Shown here: positions 47,217 to 60,311 of the stretch, piece after piece
Layout of the letters: each line of letters begins with the position of its first letter
Position numbering within the stretch: position 1 is the first letter of the stretch
The notes under the pieces: generated by a model
The model's input: only the letters and a program-made list of their open reading frames with translations
Told to the model about the DNA's origin: nothing
The model's database searches: none
From: Phaeosaccion multiseriatum
Taxonomy: Eukaryota; Ochrophyta, other classes
Reading direction: 5' to 3'
Length of the DNA stretch: 64,000 nucleotides
Assembly: GCA_965112735.1 (NCBI GenBank)
Contig: OZ218954.1
Span: 3,782,001-3,846,000, forward strand
Program-made: the position numbers and the translations under genes

Positions 47217-47544
47217 TTAGCAGCAGCAATAGCAGCAGCGATAGCAGCAGCGATAGCAGTGATAGCCAAAAGAGGGTGAACATAGGTGTGCCGTACGTCA
47301 GCTCCTCCCTGCAGGTAAGGTACAGTGAGACAGTTACAGAATCAGACAGGGACAGAGTGAGGTAGTGCGAGAGTAAGTATAAGAGTGGTGTGGTGGTGTG
47401 GTGGTGTGGGGTGGTGTGGTGGTGGGGTGGTGTGGTGTGGTGGTGGGGTGGTGTGGTGGTGGGGTGGTGTGGTGTTTTGTGGTGAGGTGGTCTTGTGAGA
47501 GCGTGAAGGAGGGCGTGTGCGTTGCGTTGCGTACGTACGTACGG

Positions 47545-47583
<39 letters not shown>

Positions 47584-48369
47584 GAGATGTGAGGGAGATG
47601 TGTGGGGGGGTGTGAACATTGATGGCGGCCCCGTCCGTGAGTGGATGCAGGGTCATCTGTGAGGTGCTGCCAGAGACACACCTTTCACACCACTGCAAGC
47701 AGGCCCTCCCAGGCCTCATGCTCGAGCCTCTTTGGCGCTCTCATTCCATCCCCTCCCCTTTGCCATTTGAATTTGGCGTCTAAGTCCCTGCCTCCCTCCC
47801 TCCCTCCCTCCCTCCCTCCCTGCCTGCCTGCCTGCCTCCCTCCCTCCCTCCCTCCCTCCTTCCCTCCCCTCCCTCTCTTCCCTGCCTGCCTCCCTCCCCT
47901 CCCTCTCTCTCTGCCTGACTGCCTGCCTGCCTCCCTCCCTCCCTCCCCCCCACCCCACCCCACCGCAGATCGCCCCTGGGCGTGCGGAGGGCAGACCCAT
48001 TGAAGGGGAGTTGCCTGAACCCGGCAAGTGGTACGAGGAAGACATTACGTACGGTACCAACACGTCCCTCAACACGTACTTCTACGGCTCGCACCTCCTA
48101 CACAAGCCTGTGAGTGGGTTGTGTTAACGGTCGCAATGGGTGTTGACAGATAACAGTAGGTGTGGGTAGCAGTTAACTGCGGCTCTCACCTCCTCCTCCC
48201 TATGGGACAGGAAATGCTGAAAAGCTCACTGATTTGTTCCCGTGTTTTTTGTCTCCCGCCTGTCTCTCGCTGTCTCACCCTCTACCCTCTCCTGTGCTGC
48301 TGCCGCTTTCTCCCTTTTCTCCCTCTCCCTCTCTGTCCCTCTCTCCCCCTCACCCTCCCCCTCTCTGCT

Positions 48370-48411
<42 letters not shown>

Positions 48412-51400
48412 CCTCTCTTCCTCACTCTCCCCCTCCCTGCTTCCCTCACGCCCTCTCTCTCTCTGTAGGATGTAACGTCGTACTGGGCAGACGCCATCAG
48501 CGCTAACCACGCTTTAGGCCCGGAACACTTCGACAGCCAACACATCTACAGGGGTGCGTGTCGTACCACCAACACATGAACCTGTCAGAGACGAAGTGTA
48601 TATCAACCACCATCCCCATCGCCTTTCTCCCATAGACTACGATCCCGCCCCCTGCCCTCCCATAGACTGTCATCCTCCCCCTACCCTCTCTCTGCCACAC
48701 TCATACCCTACCTCTCCCTGCCGTCCATTGCCATCCACTGCCACCCCCCCCATCTCTCTCTTCCAGTGGAGTGGCAGCCCGGCAAGAAGGGGTACATTCG
48801 CTGGTACCTAGATGGGGCCTTTGTGTTCGGCCTGGTGAGTGGAGGAGGGACAGAGGGAAAGCTTGGGCAGCAGAGGAGCCCACTTTCTGAGAGTATGGGC
48901 AGCAGAGGAGCTGTTGGGCGTGGGAGGAGCCTCCTCTCTCCCCTCCCTCGATGCTTAGTTAGGCATGTTGGGCATCAGCGCCCTGCCCACTCTGTCATGT
49001 TGGGCATCAGATCGCTGCCCACTTTCTCTCTCTGTGTCTATGCACCGCGTCTGAGTCTTCGCCCATCCACTGCCATCTGTCATACACACACAGAGACCCC
49101 CTCTTCTCTTCCTCTCCGTTCTCTCACTCTCACCAAACTCTCTTTGTACCCATCCACCCACCCGCCTACCCACCATCCACCCACTGCCATCTCTCGATAC
49201 CTCCATCCATCCTCAGACGCAGGAGACGCTCTCTGCTCACTCTCCAGGGTCCATCATCCCCGTGGAGCCCATGTACATCCTCTTCAACACCGCCATGTCC
49301 ATCACGTGGGGCTTCCCCCAGCCCTGCCCCGTCACCTGCCCGTGTGACTGCTGGGACGCCAGGTTAGAGAGGGGATGGCAGTGGATGGGCAGGGTAGAGA
49401 GGGATGGATGTGGAGGTTAGAGAGGCAGGGTGGGATGGGATGGCAGTGGATGGGGAGAGGGACAGGTGTCAGGACAGGGGGTGTCAGGACTGGGGTATGT
49501 CAGGGGGGGCTCTTGCTCGTGGCAGAGCAGCAGAGAGAGGGAGAGAGCGAGACAAGTGTTGCTTGCGCAAGCGTCACTCTCACGGACTTGTTCTGTTCAC
49601 ACTGCCCCTCCCCTCAACACTCACGGACTTGTTCTGTTCACACTGCCCCTCCCCTCAAGCCCGTCGCTCAACCCCATGCATGATGCGTTTGTTTCGTGCT
49701 TGTGTGTGTCTCTGTCCATGTCTGCGTGCGTGCGTGTGTGCATCCATCCATGTGTGTGTGTGTGTGCCTGTCCGTGTGTGTGTGTGTGCGTCGCGCTCCA
49801 GAAACCCGCACTGCACCTGCGCCGTCCCCCCGGGTCTTGCCGACATCTTTCCCGCCAACTTTGAGGTGGACTGGGTGCGTGTGTACCAAAACAGGGATGA
49901 CCCCACGCACTCCAAGGGCTGCAACCCGCCCAACAGGCCTACGGACAAGTGGATACGGGCACATGCGCAACACTACAAGGACCCAGCGGTGCGTGAGTAG
50001 GGTGGGGGGGTTGGCTGAGGGACGGACTTTGTGTTTTGTGTTGCCCTCCGCTTGCTTGTGTGGTCAGCGGAAAAGAGCCCTCCCAGGCACACATATGCAC
50101 ATACACACAGAGACACGCACACACACATACACACACACACATACACACACATACACACATACACACCAACACCAACACACACACATAGACACGCACACAC
50201 ACACACACACAGCAGAGACACACACACAGACACACAGATACACAGACACACACACACACACGCACACACACACAAACACACACACACACACACAAAACAC
50301 ACACACGCACACACACATACACACACACATAGACACGCACACACATACACACACACCAACACACACATAGACACGCACACACATACACACACACCAACAC
50401 ATACACACCAACACACACATAGACACGCACACACATACACACACACCAACACACACACACCAACACATACACATACACACACACACACGCACACACGGAC
50501 ACACATAGGAACACACACTGGCCCTGATCCCTGATCCCATCCATTGCCATCCCCTGACCCCTGACCCTTCCCCAGGACACTGAGGTGATGCGAGCCGTGC
50601 CCCAGGGGGGCGGTCCCTGCAAACACGACTCGGACTGCGGGCAGCTGCCCTCCAGCGACGCCCTTGCTCACCTGTACGGCCACTGCGAGGCCCTCCTCAA
50701 GCGCTGCCGCTGCAACGTGGGCTTTACAGGGCCGCACTGCCTCGCGCACGCCGCTTTCTCGGAGAAGAAGGACAGCGTCAAGGTGCACAGATTGGTACCC
50801 AAGCTCGAGCAGGTCAGTCAGTCAGTCAGTCAGTCAGTCAGTCAGTCAGGCAGGCACTCATTCAGGCAGTCATTCTGTCGGTAACGGGTGTCAGGCAGTC
50901 GTTCAGTCAGTAACGGGTGTCAGGCAGTCAGACAGACAGGAGCTGAACCCTTTTCGGAACCCCTTCACCGCCTTACCCCCTGCCCTGCCCATATGCCTCT
51001 GCCCTGCCCGGCCTTGCCCTCAGCCGCTGGTGCCTTGCTTCCTGGCAGTTACGCTCGTGGCGCTGCTAGGGGCCTTCTGCCTCACCGTGTACACAAGATG
51101 GGAGCATAGGAAAGTGAGTAAGGGAGGGAGTGAGTGAGTGAGTGAGTGAGGGAGTGAGGGAGTGAGGGAGTGAGTGAGTGAGTGGATGAGTGGGTGAGTG
51201 AGTGGGTGAGTGGGTGAGTGGGTGAGTGAGTGAGTGAGTGAGTGAGTGAGTGAGTGGGTGAGTGGGTGAGTGGGTGAGTGAGCGAGTGAGTGAGTGAGTG
51301 AGTGAGTGAATGGGTGAGTGGGTGAGTGGGTGAGTGAGTGAGTGAGTGAGTGAGTGGGTGAGTGGGTGAGTGAGTGAGTGAGTGGGTGAGTGGGTGAGTG

Positions 51401-52326
51401 AGTGAGTGAGTGAGTGAGGGAGTGAGGGAGTGCGTGAGTGAGTGGGTGAGTGGGTGAGTGAGTGAGTGAGTGGGTGAGGGAGTGAGGGAGTGCGTGAGTG
51501 AGTGGGTGAGTGGGTGAGTGAGTGAGTGAGTGAGTGAGTGGGTGAGTGGGTGGGTGAGTGAGTGAGTGAGTGGGTGAGTGAGTTAGTGAATGAGCGAGTG
51601 AGTGAGTGAGTGCGTGAGTGAGTGAGTGAGTGGGTGGGTGAGAGAGTGAATGAGTGAGTGAGTGAGTTAGTTAGTCAGTTAGTGAGTTAGTGAGTGATTG
51701 AGTGAGTGCGTGAGTGAGTGAGTGAGGGAGGGAGTGAGTGCGTGAGTGAGTGAGTAAGTGAGGATGTGAGTGAGTGAGTGAGTGAGTGAGCGGGTGAGGG
51801 GTGAGTGCATACTCCTTACTGGTGGGAGTGCTCGGGCCCTTGTACTTTGTCATTGATTTACTGACTTACTGGTGCCCACTTCGTGCACTTAGGGAGATAA
51901 GGTGCTTCTACTGTGGCTGTATGACCAACTGCTGTGACTGTGGCTGGCGATAGATGGCAGTGGATGGCGGTGGATGGCGGTGAATGGAAGTGGATGGCGC
52001 TCTCTGAGGGAGCAAAGCACGTAACTCCGTCAGAAAGCTACCCCACCCCATCTAGGCCACCCCTCGCCTCTCACCTCTCTCTCTCCTCTCGCCTATCCCA
52101 TCCCTTCCTTTCTCTCTCCTCTCGCCTATCCCATCCCTTCTTCCTCTCGCCTGTCCCATCCCTCCCTTCCTCTCTCCTCTCTTGTCTGGCCCCTCTCACC
52201 TCTTAGCAACGGAGTCTCTGGGCGCATGTCATTGAGGCGCCAGCGCGTGGGGGGGTGCCAGTGGCAGCAGTGGTGCCCAGGGGGGGCAGCAGTCCCAAGA
52301 GGTGGCAGCGGTACCCATGGGGGTAG
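45142..52326 (+). CDS. GH16 family KRE6/SKN1-like beta-glucan synthesis protein
   Basis: Likely a (trans)glycosidase that branches or remodels beta-glucan (chrysolaminarin or wall glucan) in the endomembrane system. Thirteen exons, all in phase: 45142-45251, 45688-45891, 46153-46293, 46467-46656, 47051-47314, 47969-48109, 48469-48553, 48767-48834, 49217-49362, 49802-49988, 50576-50812, 51024-51113 and 52207-52326. The protein starts with a signal peptide ([20 protein letters not shown]). The GH16 fold shows [38 protein letters not shown], the catalytic [10 protein letters not shown] (both Glu and the Asp kept), [16 protein letters not shown] and [12 protein letters not shown], then VDWVRVYQ. 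After it come a Cys-rich segment ending in an EGF-like [12 protein letters not shown], one membrane helix ([18 protein letters not shown]) and a short basic tail. Yeast Kre6/Skn1 are type II. This one looks type I. A run of Ser/Asn lies beside the catalytic exon (GCA/ATA repeats, 47138-47265). Confidence 0.93.
47745..47968. repeat. CCCT/CCTG tract ending at a splice acceptor
   Basis: Pyrimidine array in GH16 intron 5 that runs into the AG at 47967-47968. Confidence 0.85.
50080..50520. repeat. CA microsatellite with ACACATAGACACGCACAC higher-order units
   Basis: About 440 bp in GH16 intron 10, with a recurring unit of about 60 bp (CACACATAGACACGCACACA...CACACACCAA). Confidence 0.92.
51114..51800. 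repeat. (GTGA)n tetranucleotide array seeded at a splice donor
   Basis: About 680 bp of GTGA with GGGT/GGTG variants, starting at the first base of GH16 intron 12 (AAA|GTGAGTAAGGG). Confidence 0.95.
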
Positions 52327-53085
52327 CGGCAAGTCCCCCAACTGTTCCCCGACTGTTCCCTGACTGTACCCTGACTGTTCCGACCCCGACTGAGTGAGTA
52401 TAACCTCCAGATGCTCCTATAGTTTGCCACATGCTCCACCCAGCCAGCCAGTCAGCCAGCTAGTCAGCCAGCTAGTCAGCCAGCCAGCCAGTCGGCCAGT
52501 CAGTCAGTCGGCCAGTCAGTCAGTCAGTCGGCCGTTCAGTCGTTACGAGTCAGAGGCAGCAGAGCCTGCCGGCCAAAAGGAAGAAGAGGGCAGCCGATCT
52601 ATCACCGCCTCCCGCCCCCGACCCATTCGAGCAATGAGGCGTGTGTGGGGAGGAAGGAGCAGTGGGAAGCGAAGCCCTTGAGATGTGGTGGATGGAGGGG
52701 ATGAGCAAGCCCTTGGTGGATGGACGGATGGATGGGGCAAGCAAGCCCTTGAGATTTGGTGGATGGATGGAGGGTGGTCTGATGAACTAGACCAACCACA
52801 CGGCCCCAAGGCAACCCTTCAAAGTACACAGTAGGAGTAGGTATCGTAGCGCGCTATTAATTTACGAGTTGTAGATAAAAAGGCGGCGGCTATCTACCCC
52901 TGACCGGGGTCTGTCTGGAGGCTCAGAGGTACTCGCTGCTGCTGCATCATCAAGTGCCATCGCTGCTACTGCTGCTACTGCTGGTCCGGGTCGGTGCCTT
53001 CGTGTTAGTCTTCGTATTCGAAGTGCTGTCGCTGCAGCCTTTGCTGCCCCTCCTTCCCCCTGCTGCCGAGCTGCTGCTGCTAGTG
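52327..53085. other. Intergenic region between convergent genes
   Basis: It holds a CAGCCAGTCAGT tetranucleotide-derived tract (52440-52545), a GATGGATGGA tract near 52680-52775 and CTGCTACTGCTG triplets at 52935-52985. A frame open at 52950-53282 (minus) is Ser/Thr-rich and could be an alternative last exon of the RCC1 gene. Otherwise no gene was seen. Confidence 0.45.
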
Positions 53086-53355
53086 CTAGTAACAGAAGTT
53101 GAAGTTGTGGCAGTACACGTAGTGCTGCCTCTGCTGCCCCTCCTGCCAGGCGCCGCTTCTGCCGCTACCGTCGAGCTGCTGCTGCTTTTCCTGTTGGGTA
53201 TTGGGTACCGATTGTGGACACCCATTGTCGCGCAGCACAGAGAGACAGGAGGGGAGACGGCGGACGGACTTGTGTATGTCAATTCCCCTTCCGTTGCCCC
53301 CCCCCCCGCCTCCCTATCTCCTCTAATCCTAACAACCCCCTCCAGGTCTCACTCC

Positions 53356-53410
<55 letters not shown>

Positions 53411-54123
53411 TTGATAGCTCCGCTCTTCTCACTACCCCCCGCCCGTACACTGCCATCCCGCCCTCCTCACTCACCTCCTGTCCTCCTCCTCCTTGGCCTT
53501 GCGCTTCATGGCCCGCTTCACGGAGTGCGCCACGAAGGTTCTGTCTACATCCTGATGTGCCCCGCCGTAGTACACTCCGCTCTTGGGCAGCTCCTCCTCC
53601 TCCTCCTCCTCCTCCTCCTCCTCCTCCTCCTCCTCCTCCTCCTCCTCCTCCTCCTCCTCCTCCTCCTCCTCCTCCTCCTCCTCCTCCTCCTCCTCCTCCT
53701 CCTCCTCCTCCTCCTCCTCCTCCTCCTCCTCCTCCTCCTCATCCTCCTCCTGCTCCTCCTGCTCCTCCTCCGCCTCAACATTCTCCGCCTCCTCTTTCTC
53801 CTCATCCTTCGGTGGCTCCTCCACAGTTCTTCGCTCCTCCTCCGCTTCTTCTGGCGCCGGCTCAATCTCTCGCTCAGGCTCAACTTGCGGCGACGGCATC
53901 CCTGTCTCCCCGTCCTTGTCCTCCTCTTCTTCGCCCTCACCAGGCTCGCTGTACTCTTCTTCTTGCTCCTCGTCTTCTTCTCCTTCTCCTTGCCCCTCTC
54001 CTTCCTCCTCCCCCCCGTCCAGCATCCCCCCTCTGGCATGGGCACTTGTTTTCATCTCCATTGCGGCTCTGCGGTACACGCACACGCACACACACACACA
54101 CACGCATACACGCACGCATACAC

Positions 54124-54180
<57 letters not shown>

Positions 54181-55756
54181 AGACAAGGTGGTCAGCAAAT
54201 GGACATCGGCCCACAGAGCGAGGCAGGAGGGCAGAGAGGGGAGGAGGGTTGATTGACAAATGAGAGGGTTTAAGCTCTCCCTCTCTTTGTGCGCATGTGT
54301 GCATGGTGCCTCTCTCTCTCTGCCTCTCTTCGATGTTCTATAGACCAGGCAGGCAGGGGCAGAGCACTGCAACCACAGTGCAACCACGGTGCAACCACAG
54401 TGCAACCACAGTGCAACCACAGATCTGGCGCGGAAAAGGCCCCAGCCCAACAAAGCATACGCAGGCCGTCAACGCCCCCCCATAGACCCTAAAGGGTACC
54501 TGAGTAAGCGCTGCCGCTCCTCCTCCTCCTCCTCCTCCTCCTCGCGCTCCCTCCTCCTTGCGTCCACCTCGTCCCTGTCCTTGTCTCGGAGTCTCTGTAA
54601 GTGTTCCTGCCGCCTTGCCTCGGACAGGGCCTCCTTCTTCGCGCTGAGCTCCCGGGGGGACAGCATGGGAGGGCTCGTGGCCTGTGAAGCGAAGGGATGG
54701 CAGTGGATGGAAGAGGAGGAGGAGGAGGAGGAGGAGGAGGAGGAGGAGGAGGAGGAGGAGGAGGAGGAGGAGGAGGAGGAGGAGGAAGGAGAAGCGGGTG
54801 AGAGGGAAGGGCAGCGGTTAGGCTGACTTGACTCACTGTCGGACTGAAGGAGGAGGGCTCCCGGGAAGGCTCTGCTCCTTGCCCCTTCTCTCTCTCTCTA
54901 TCTATGTCTGGGTGTGTGTCTGTCTGTGCAGTGCATCTCTCTCTGCCCTGCTCTGCCCATACACCCCTGCTCTGGTCTGCTCTGGTCTGTCCATATGCCT
55001 CCGCCCTGCTCTACCCATACGCCTCTGCTGTGCTGTGCCCATACGCCTCACCTTGGGGCTGACACACTTGACGGTGGGCTTGACCTTGGCGCACACCGTA
55101 GGGGGCTCTGAGAGAGGGATGGCAGTCGATGGCATGTGAGGTGATGCAATGGCGTGTGTATCATACCCTCGTATGCGTCCCCCCCTCCCGTGGATACGCG
55201 CGTGCGTGCGTGTGGAAGTACGTACCTCTCGCTGCCTTGAGGCTGAGCAAGTTGGAGTCCGCCGACACATCTGTGAGTCTCTCCTGGAGGCCCACCACGG
55301 CATCGTTGCGGAGCAACACTACGGTGTGGGACACGCCCAGAGCCACCTGGATGGCAGCGGATAGGGAGGGATGGCAGTGGATGGGCAGTCGGAGGGGATG
55401 GCAGTGGATGAGGGGGGGCGGATAAGGCCTCAGCGCAAAGGCTCTGTGTCGTGTGCCGGGATGGCAGTGGATGAGTAAGCGTGTCATGTCAGAACCTTAT
55501 CCCTCTCTCTCCTCTCGTCCCTCTCTCTCTCCCTCCTCACCCACTGCCATCCACTGCCATCCACTGCCATCCTCACCGTGTGCGGCACCGGCTTGCTTGT
55601 TGTGGGAGAGTCCACGACTTGTCTGCGAAGTTTCGTAAGGGGAGTGGGCTTGGGCAGGTAGCGATTTCCGTCGCCTGAGCTCACACACGCACACACGTCC
55701 ACACGCACATACACACACGCACACATACACACGCACACATACACGCACACATACAT

Positions 55757-55795
<39 letters not shown>

Positions 55796-55796
55796 T

Positions 55797-55844
<48 letters not shown>

Positions 55845-55875
55845 ACACACACACACACACACACAGTCACACACA

Positions 55876-55917
<42 letters not shown>

Positions 55918-58900
55918 GGTGAGGCTGGAGGGAAGTGTGAGCCCTTCCATTCCCTTCCATTCCCTTCCATTCCCTTCCATTCCCTTCCATTCCCTTCCCC
56001 TTCCATAACCGCCTGTCCCAAGCTGCCCGTCCTCCCGCGTCCTCCCCCATCCACTGCCATCCCTGCCTCCCCCCCCCCCCCATCCAGTGCCATCCCACTC
56101 ACCTCCCGTGCCGAGCTGCCCTTCCTCTCCCCAGCCCCAGGTCAGCAGTGTACCGCACACACTCACGAGGGCGCTGTGATTGAAGCCAGCCCACGCCTTC
56201 TTGGCTCTGCAGATGGCAGTTGATGGTGGGGGACGGGGGGGAGGGGACAGGGGCTGCGTGAGTACACGGGAACTGAACGCGTTCGAGCAGTGAGCACCCT
56301 TCTGGTGCCTTCTGAGCAGGGGTTGCCCCCCGCCTTGTGGTCAGGGGTTGTCTTTGTGCCTCTTGTGCTGCCTTCCCATGGCCTTGCCATCCCTCTTGTG
56401 CTGCCTTCCCATGGCCTTCCCATCTCCACTTCACACACCTCATGCCCTCTGGCAATGCCACTCGCAGAGGAAGGTCAGAGTAGGAGGGACCGTCCCTGTC
56501 CCTGTCTCTGTCTCTGTCTCTGCCTCTGTCTCTTCCGAGCCTCCCCCCTCCCCCACTGCCACTACCGCAGCCGAGTTGGCCGAACTCGTTGCTGCCAAAG
56601 GCGTAGGCCATCGCCTTGTCAGTCAGCACCAGCGAGTGACGACCGCCCTGATGGGAGGAGGAGGAGGAGGAGGAGGAGGAGGAGGAGGAGGAGGAGGAGG
56701 AGGGGGAGGAGGAGGAGGAGGAGGAGGAGGAGGAGGAGGAGGAGGAGGAGGAGGAGGAGGAGGAGGAGGAGGAGGAGGAGGAGGAGGAGGAGGAGGAGGA
56801 GGAGGAGGAGGAGGAGGAGGAGGAGGAGGAGGAGGAGGAGGAGGAGGAGGGGGAGAAGGAGGAGGAGGAGGAGGAGGAGGAGGAGGAGGAGGAGGAGGAG
56901 GAGGAGGAGGAGGAGGAGGAGGAGGAGGAGGAGGAGGAGGAGGAGGAGGAGGAGGAGGAGGAGGAGGAGGAGGAGGAGGAGGAGGAGGAGGAGGAGGAGG
57001 AGGAGGAGGAGGAGGAGGAGGAGGAGGAGGAGGAGGAGGAGGAGGAGGAGGAGGAGGAGGAGGAGGAGGAGGAGGAGGAGGAGGAGGAGGAGGAGGAGGA
57101 GGAGGAGGAGGAGGAGGAGGAGGAGGAGGAGGAGGAGGAGGAGGAGGAGGAGGAGGAGGAGGAGGAGGAGGAGGAGGAGCAGGGGACGGCAGCGGGTGGG
57201 GCGGAGGGAGGGGGGCGTCGGATTCGAGGAGAGGAAGGGGTTAGTGCCGTCGGGCAGGGGTGGAGGAGGATAGCTCCAACGGAAAGGGGCAACTCCCACT
57301 CCAACCCAAACTGCAACTCACAGCGCTGATACTTGTGACGGATCCGACGAAGTGCTCCGGTGGTACGAGGTGCGGCAAGTGTGCGATGGCCTGCTGCTTG
57401 GCGCTGGAAGAGCCCGAGCTAACCCCACCCCCGCCATTCCCTGCCATCCCCGTCCCCGTCCCCATCCCCATCCCCCCTCCTCCGGTCCCGGCCACCCCTG
57501 CTCCGCCATTGGTTGCCATCTGAGGCCCGACCCCTCCAAGGCCAGAGCCACCGTAGATGGCCTCTGCCTCGAGGCTCAGTAAGTCAGCAGAGAGCCCTAA
57601 CCGCCCGTGCTCGGCCCACCCGAAGGCGAAAAGTCGTGTGGAGAGGGCACCGCCCTTTAAAGGGTTCGAACCCAGGACAAGCACCAGGGTGTGGTGCATG
57701 CCGCAGGACACCTGAGGGAGGGGTGGCAGTGGATGGCAGTGGATGGCAGTGGATGGCAGTGGGTTGGGTAGGGTAGGGGGTGGGGTTCGGATCGAGGTTT
57801 GGGCATGTGTACCATAGACTGCCATCGACGAACGATTCCTCGGCACAGACGAAGCCAAAGAAAGCGACGGCACAGCCCCCCCACCCCTCCCCACCCCACT
57901 ACTCCACTCCTCCTAACGCCCCACCCCAGCATACCGTCCTCGTTCCATAAGTATCTTACCTTGATGACTCCGACGGCTTCAAAGTCGTCCTGATCCAAGC
58001 TGCCGTCTTCAAAGGCCTCTACACAGCGCGGAGAGCTGAAACCGTGCACCGCGTCTCTGCTAGTAGCCGTCTTGGTACTATGGCCAGTTGGGGTGCTGCT
58101 GCCAGTTGATGTGTTGCTGGCATTGCTCGTGCTCAGGCCCGCCCCCCCCCCCCCCCTGGGCCCCAGCCCCAGCCCCCCTGGGAACTCTCCGAGCCCGAGC
58201 TGCCCCGCTCGGTTGGAGCCCCAAGTGAAAAGAGAGCCTACGTATTACGTATGCATATGCGTATACGTACATAGGTAACCCGGGGGGTTGTGTGACGTCA
58301 GTGCCATCTTGAGGCGAGGGGTAGGGAATGAGTTGCCAAGAGGTTCCGCGTGTGTGTCTCTGTGTCTCCGTGTATGTATACATGCGTGTGTGTGTGTGTG
58401 CGTATGTGTATATGTATGTACGTGTGTGAGGATGTGTGTCACTTCCCAATCCAACGCCCAAGTCCGACTCACCTCCCGTGCCGGAGCGGAACCCCTCCTG
58501 CATGAACATGATGTCCTGCACGCTCAGCCCATCCACTGCCACCCCTCCCCTGACCAGCGCTGCCGTGCTCACCTCCCCACAAGACACCTCCATCACCCGA
58601 GCGTCTTCGAAGGCCTCCACCAAGCGAGGGTAGGGCGTGGCGTGCGTTAGGCTGCCATCTCCCAGGCCCTAGGGGGAGGGGAGGGGATATTTATTGACTT
58701 AGTGGGGAGGGGAGGGGAGGGGATTTTGATTGACTTCATAGGAATCACCTAAGGGGAAACTGAAACTGAAAGGGGAGGGGAGGGGTAGAGCAAAGGGAGA
58801 GGGAAAGTCAGAGCCGAGGAAGAGAGAGAGAGAGAGAAGGAGAGCGTATGATATGATCGATTGATTGCGTCAGTGAGAATAGAGAGAGGGAGAGGGTGTG

Positions 58901-60098
58901 ATCGATCGCATAATGAGGCTAGGAGCCTGAGAAGCTGAGAAGAGAAGAGGGGCACAGGGCCAATGCGGTATGGGTATGCATGCATCCACTGCCATCCCCC
59001 CATCCACTGCCATCCCCCCATCCATCAACTGCCACCGGCATGACGCACTTACCAGCTGCCCGCTGCTGCCCTCCCCCCATGTGAAGAGCTGTCCATCTGC
59101 AGTCACCGCGGCGCTGTGCCCCCCTCCACAGCTCAATTGGATCACCTGAGCCAGGCCAGTGTAGAGGCGTATGGGCAGGGCAGGCAGGGCAGGCAGGGCA
59201 GGCAGGGCAGGGTAGAGTGGAGGCATATGGGCACAATGCAGAAGCCCGGGACGGCTTGAATGAGCCCTCCCTCCCTCCCTCCCTCCGTCCCTCCCTCCCT
59301 CCCTCCCTCCCTCCCTCCCTCCCTCCCTCCCTCCCTCCCTCCCTCCCTCCCTCCCTCCCTCCCTCCCTCCCTCCCTCCCTCCGTCCCTCCCTCCCTCCCT
59401 CCCTCCCTCCGTCCCTCCGTCCCTCCCTCCCTCCGTCCCTCCGTCCCTCCCTCCCTCCCTCCCTCCCTCCCTCCCTCCCTCCCTCCCTCCCTCCCTCCCT
59501 CCCTCCCTCCCTCCCTCCCTCCCTCCCTCCCTCCCTCCCTCCCTCCCTCCCTCCCTCCCTCCCTCCCTCCCTCCCTCCCTCCCTCCCTCCCTCCCTCCCT
59601 CCCTCCCTCTCTCTCTCTCTCTCCAGTGTCTGCTCCTGCCCAGGGGCGGGCGGCCCCTGAGTTGACTTGAAAAACATTTCCTCTATTTGGGTACTTGATA
59701 CCCACTGACACCCACCCACCTTCTTCCCAGAGAGTGCATTGGCCGGCCCCGTGTCCAGAGGCAATGGCGCCGTTTCCCTCTCCCTCGCCATTCCCACCGC
59801 TGCCGCTGCGGCTCTCGATGTCGAGCTCGACTTCTTCTTTAGAGCCGATCCTGCGCCGGATCTCCGCCCCCCCCTGGGTAGATGAGATGCAAAGAGTACC
59901 CACGGGATGGATCACGCAGCAAGGAGTGGGTGAGTTATAGACGTAGGCAGGCGCCATAAGGCTCTCACGTCCGTCCGTCCCTGAAGAGTATGTCCGTCCC
60001 TCAGTTTGTCGGCTCCTCTCCCAAGTCAACTCCCATCCTTCCATCCTTGCCTTTTTTCCTCCCTCCCTCTCCCTCCCTCCCTCCCTCCCTCCCTTCCT

Positions 60099-60179
<81 letters not shown>

Positions 60180-60265
60180 CCTCCCTCCCTCCCTCTCTCC
60201 CGCCCCCTCCCTCCCTCCCTCCCTCCCTCCCTCCCTCCCTCTCCCTCTCCCTCTCCCTCTCTCCC

Positions 60266-60311
<46 letters not shown>

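Noticed and set aside
49939-50788. Cys/Val-rich ORFs (CVCVCV) that look like metallothionein-type proteins
   Set aside because: Translations of CA/GT microsatellite. The same artefact occurs at 3809-4102 and 53937-54453.
56348-57316. Very long frames of poly-Gly, poly-Arg, poly-Ser and poly-Leu on both strands
   Set aside because: All are translations of one AGG triplet array in an RCC1 intron. Every frame is open because the repeat has no stops.
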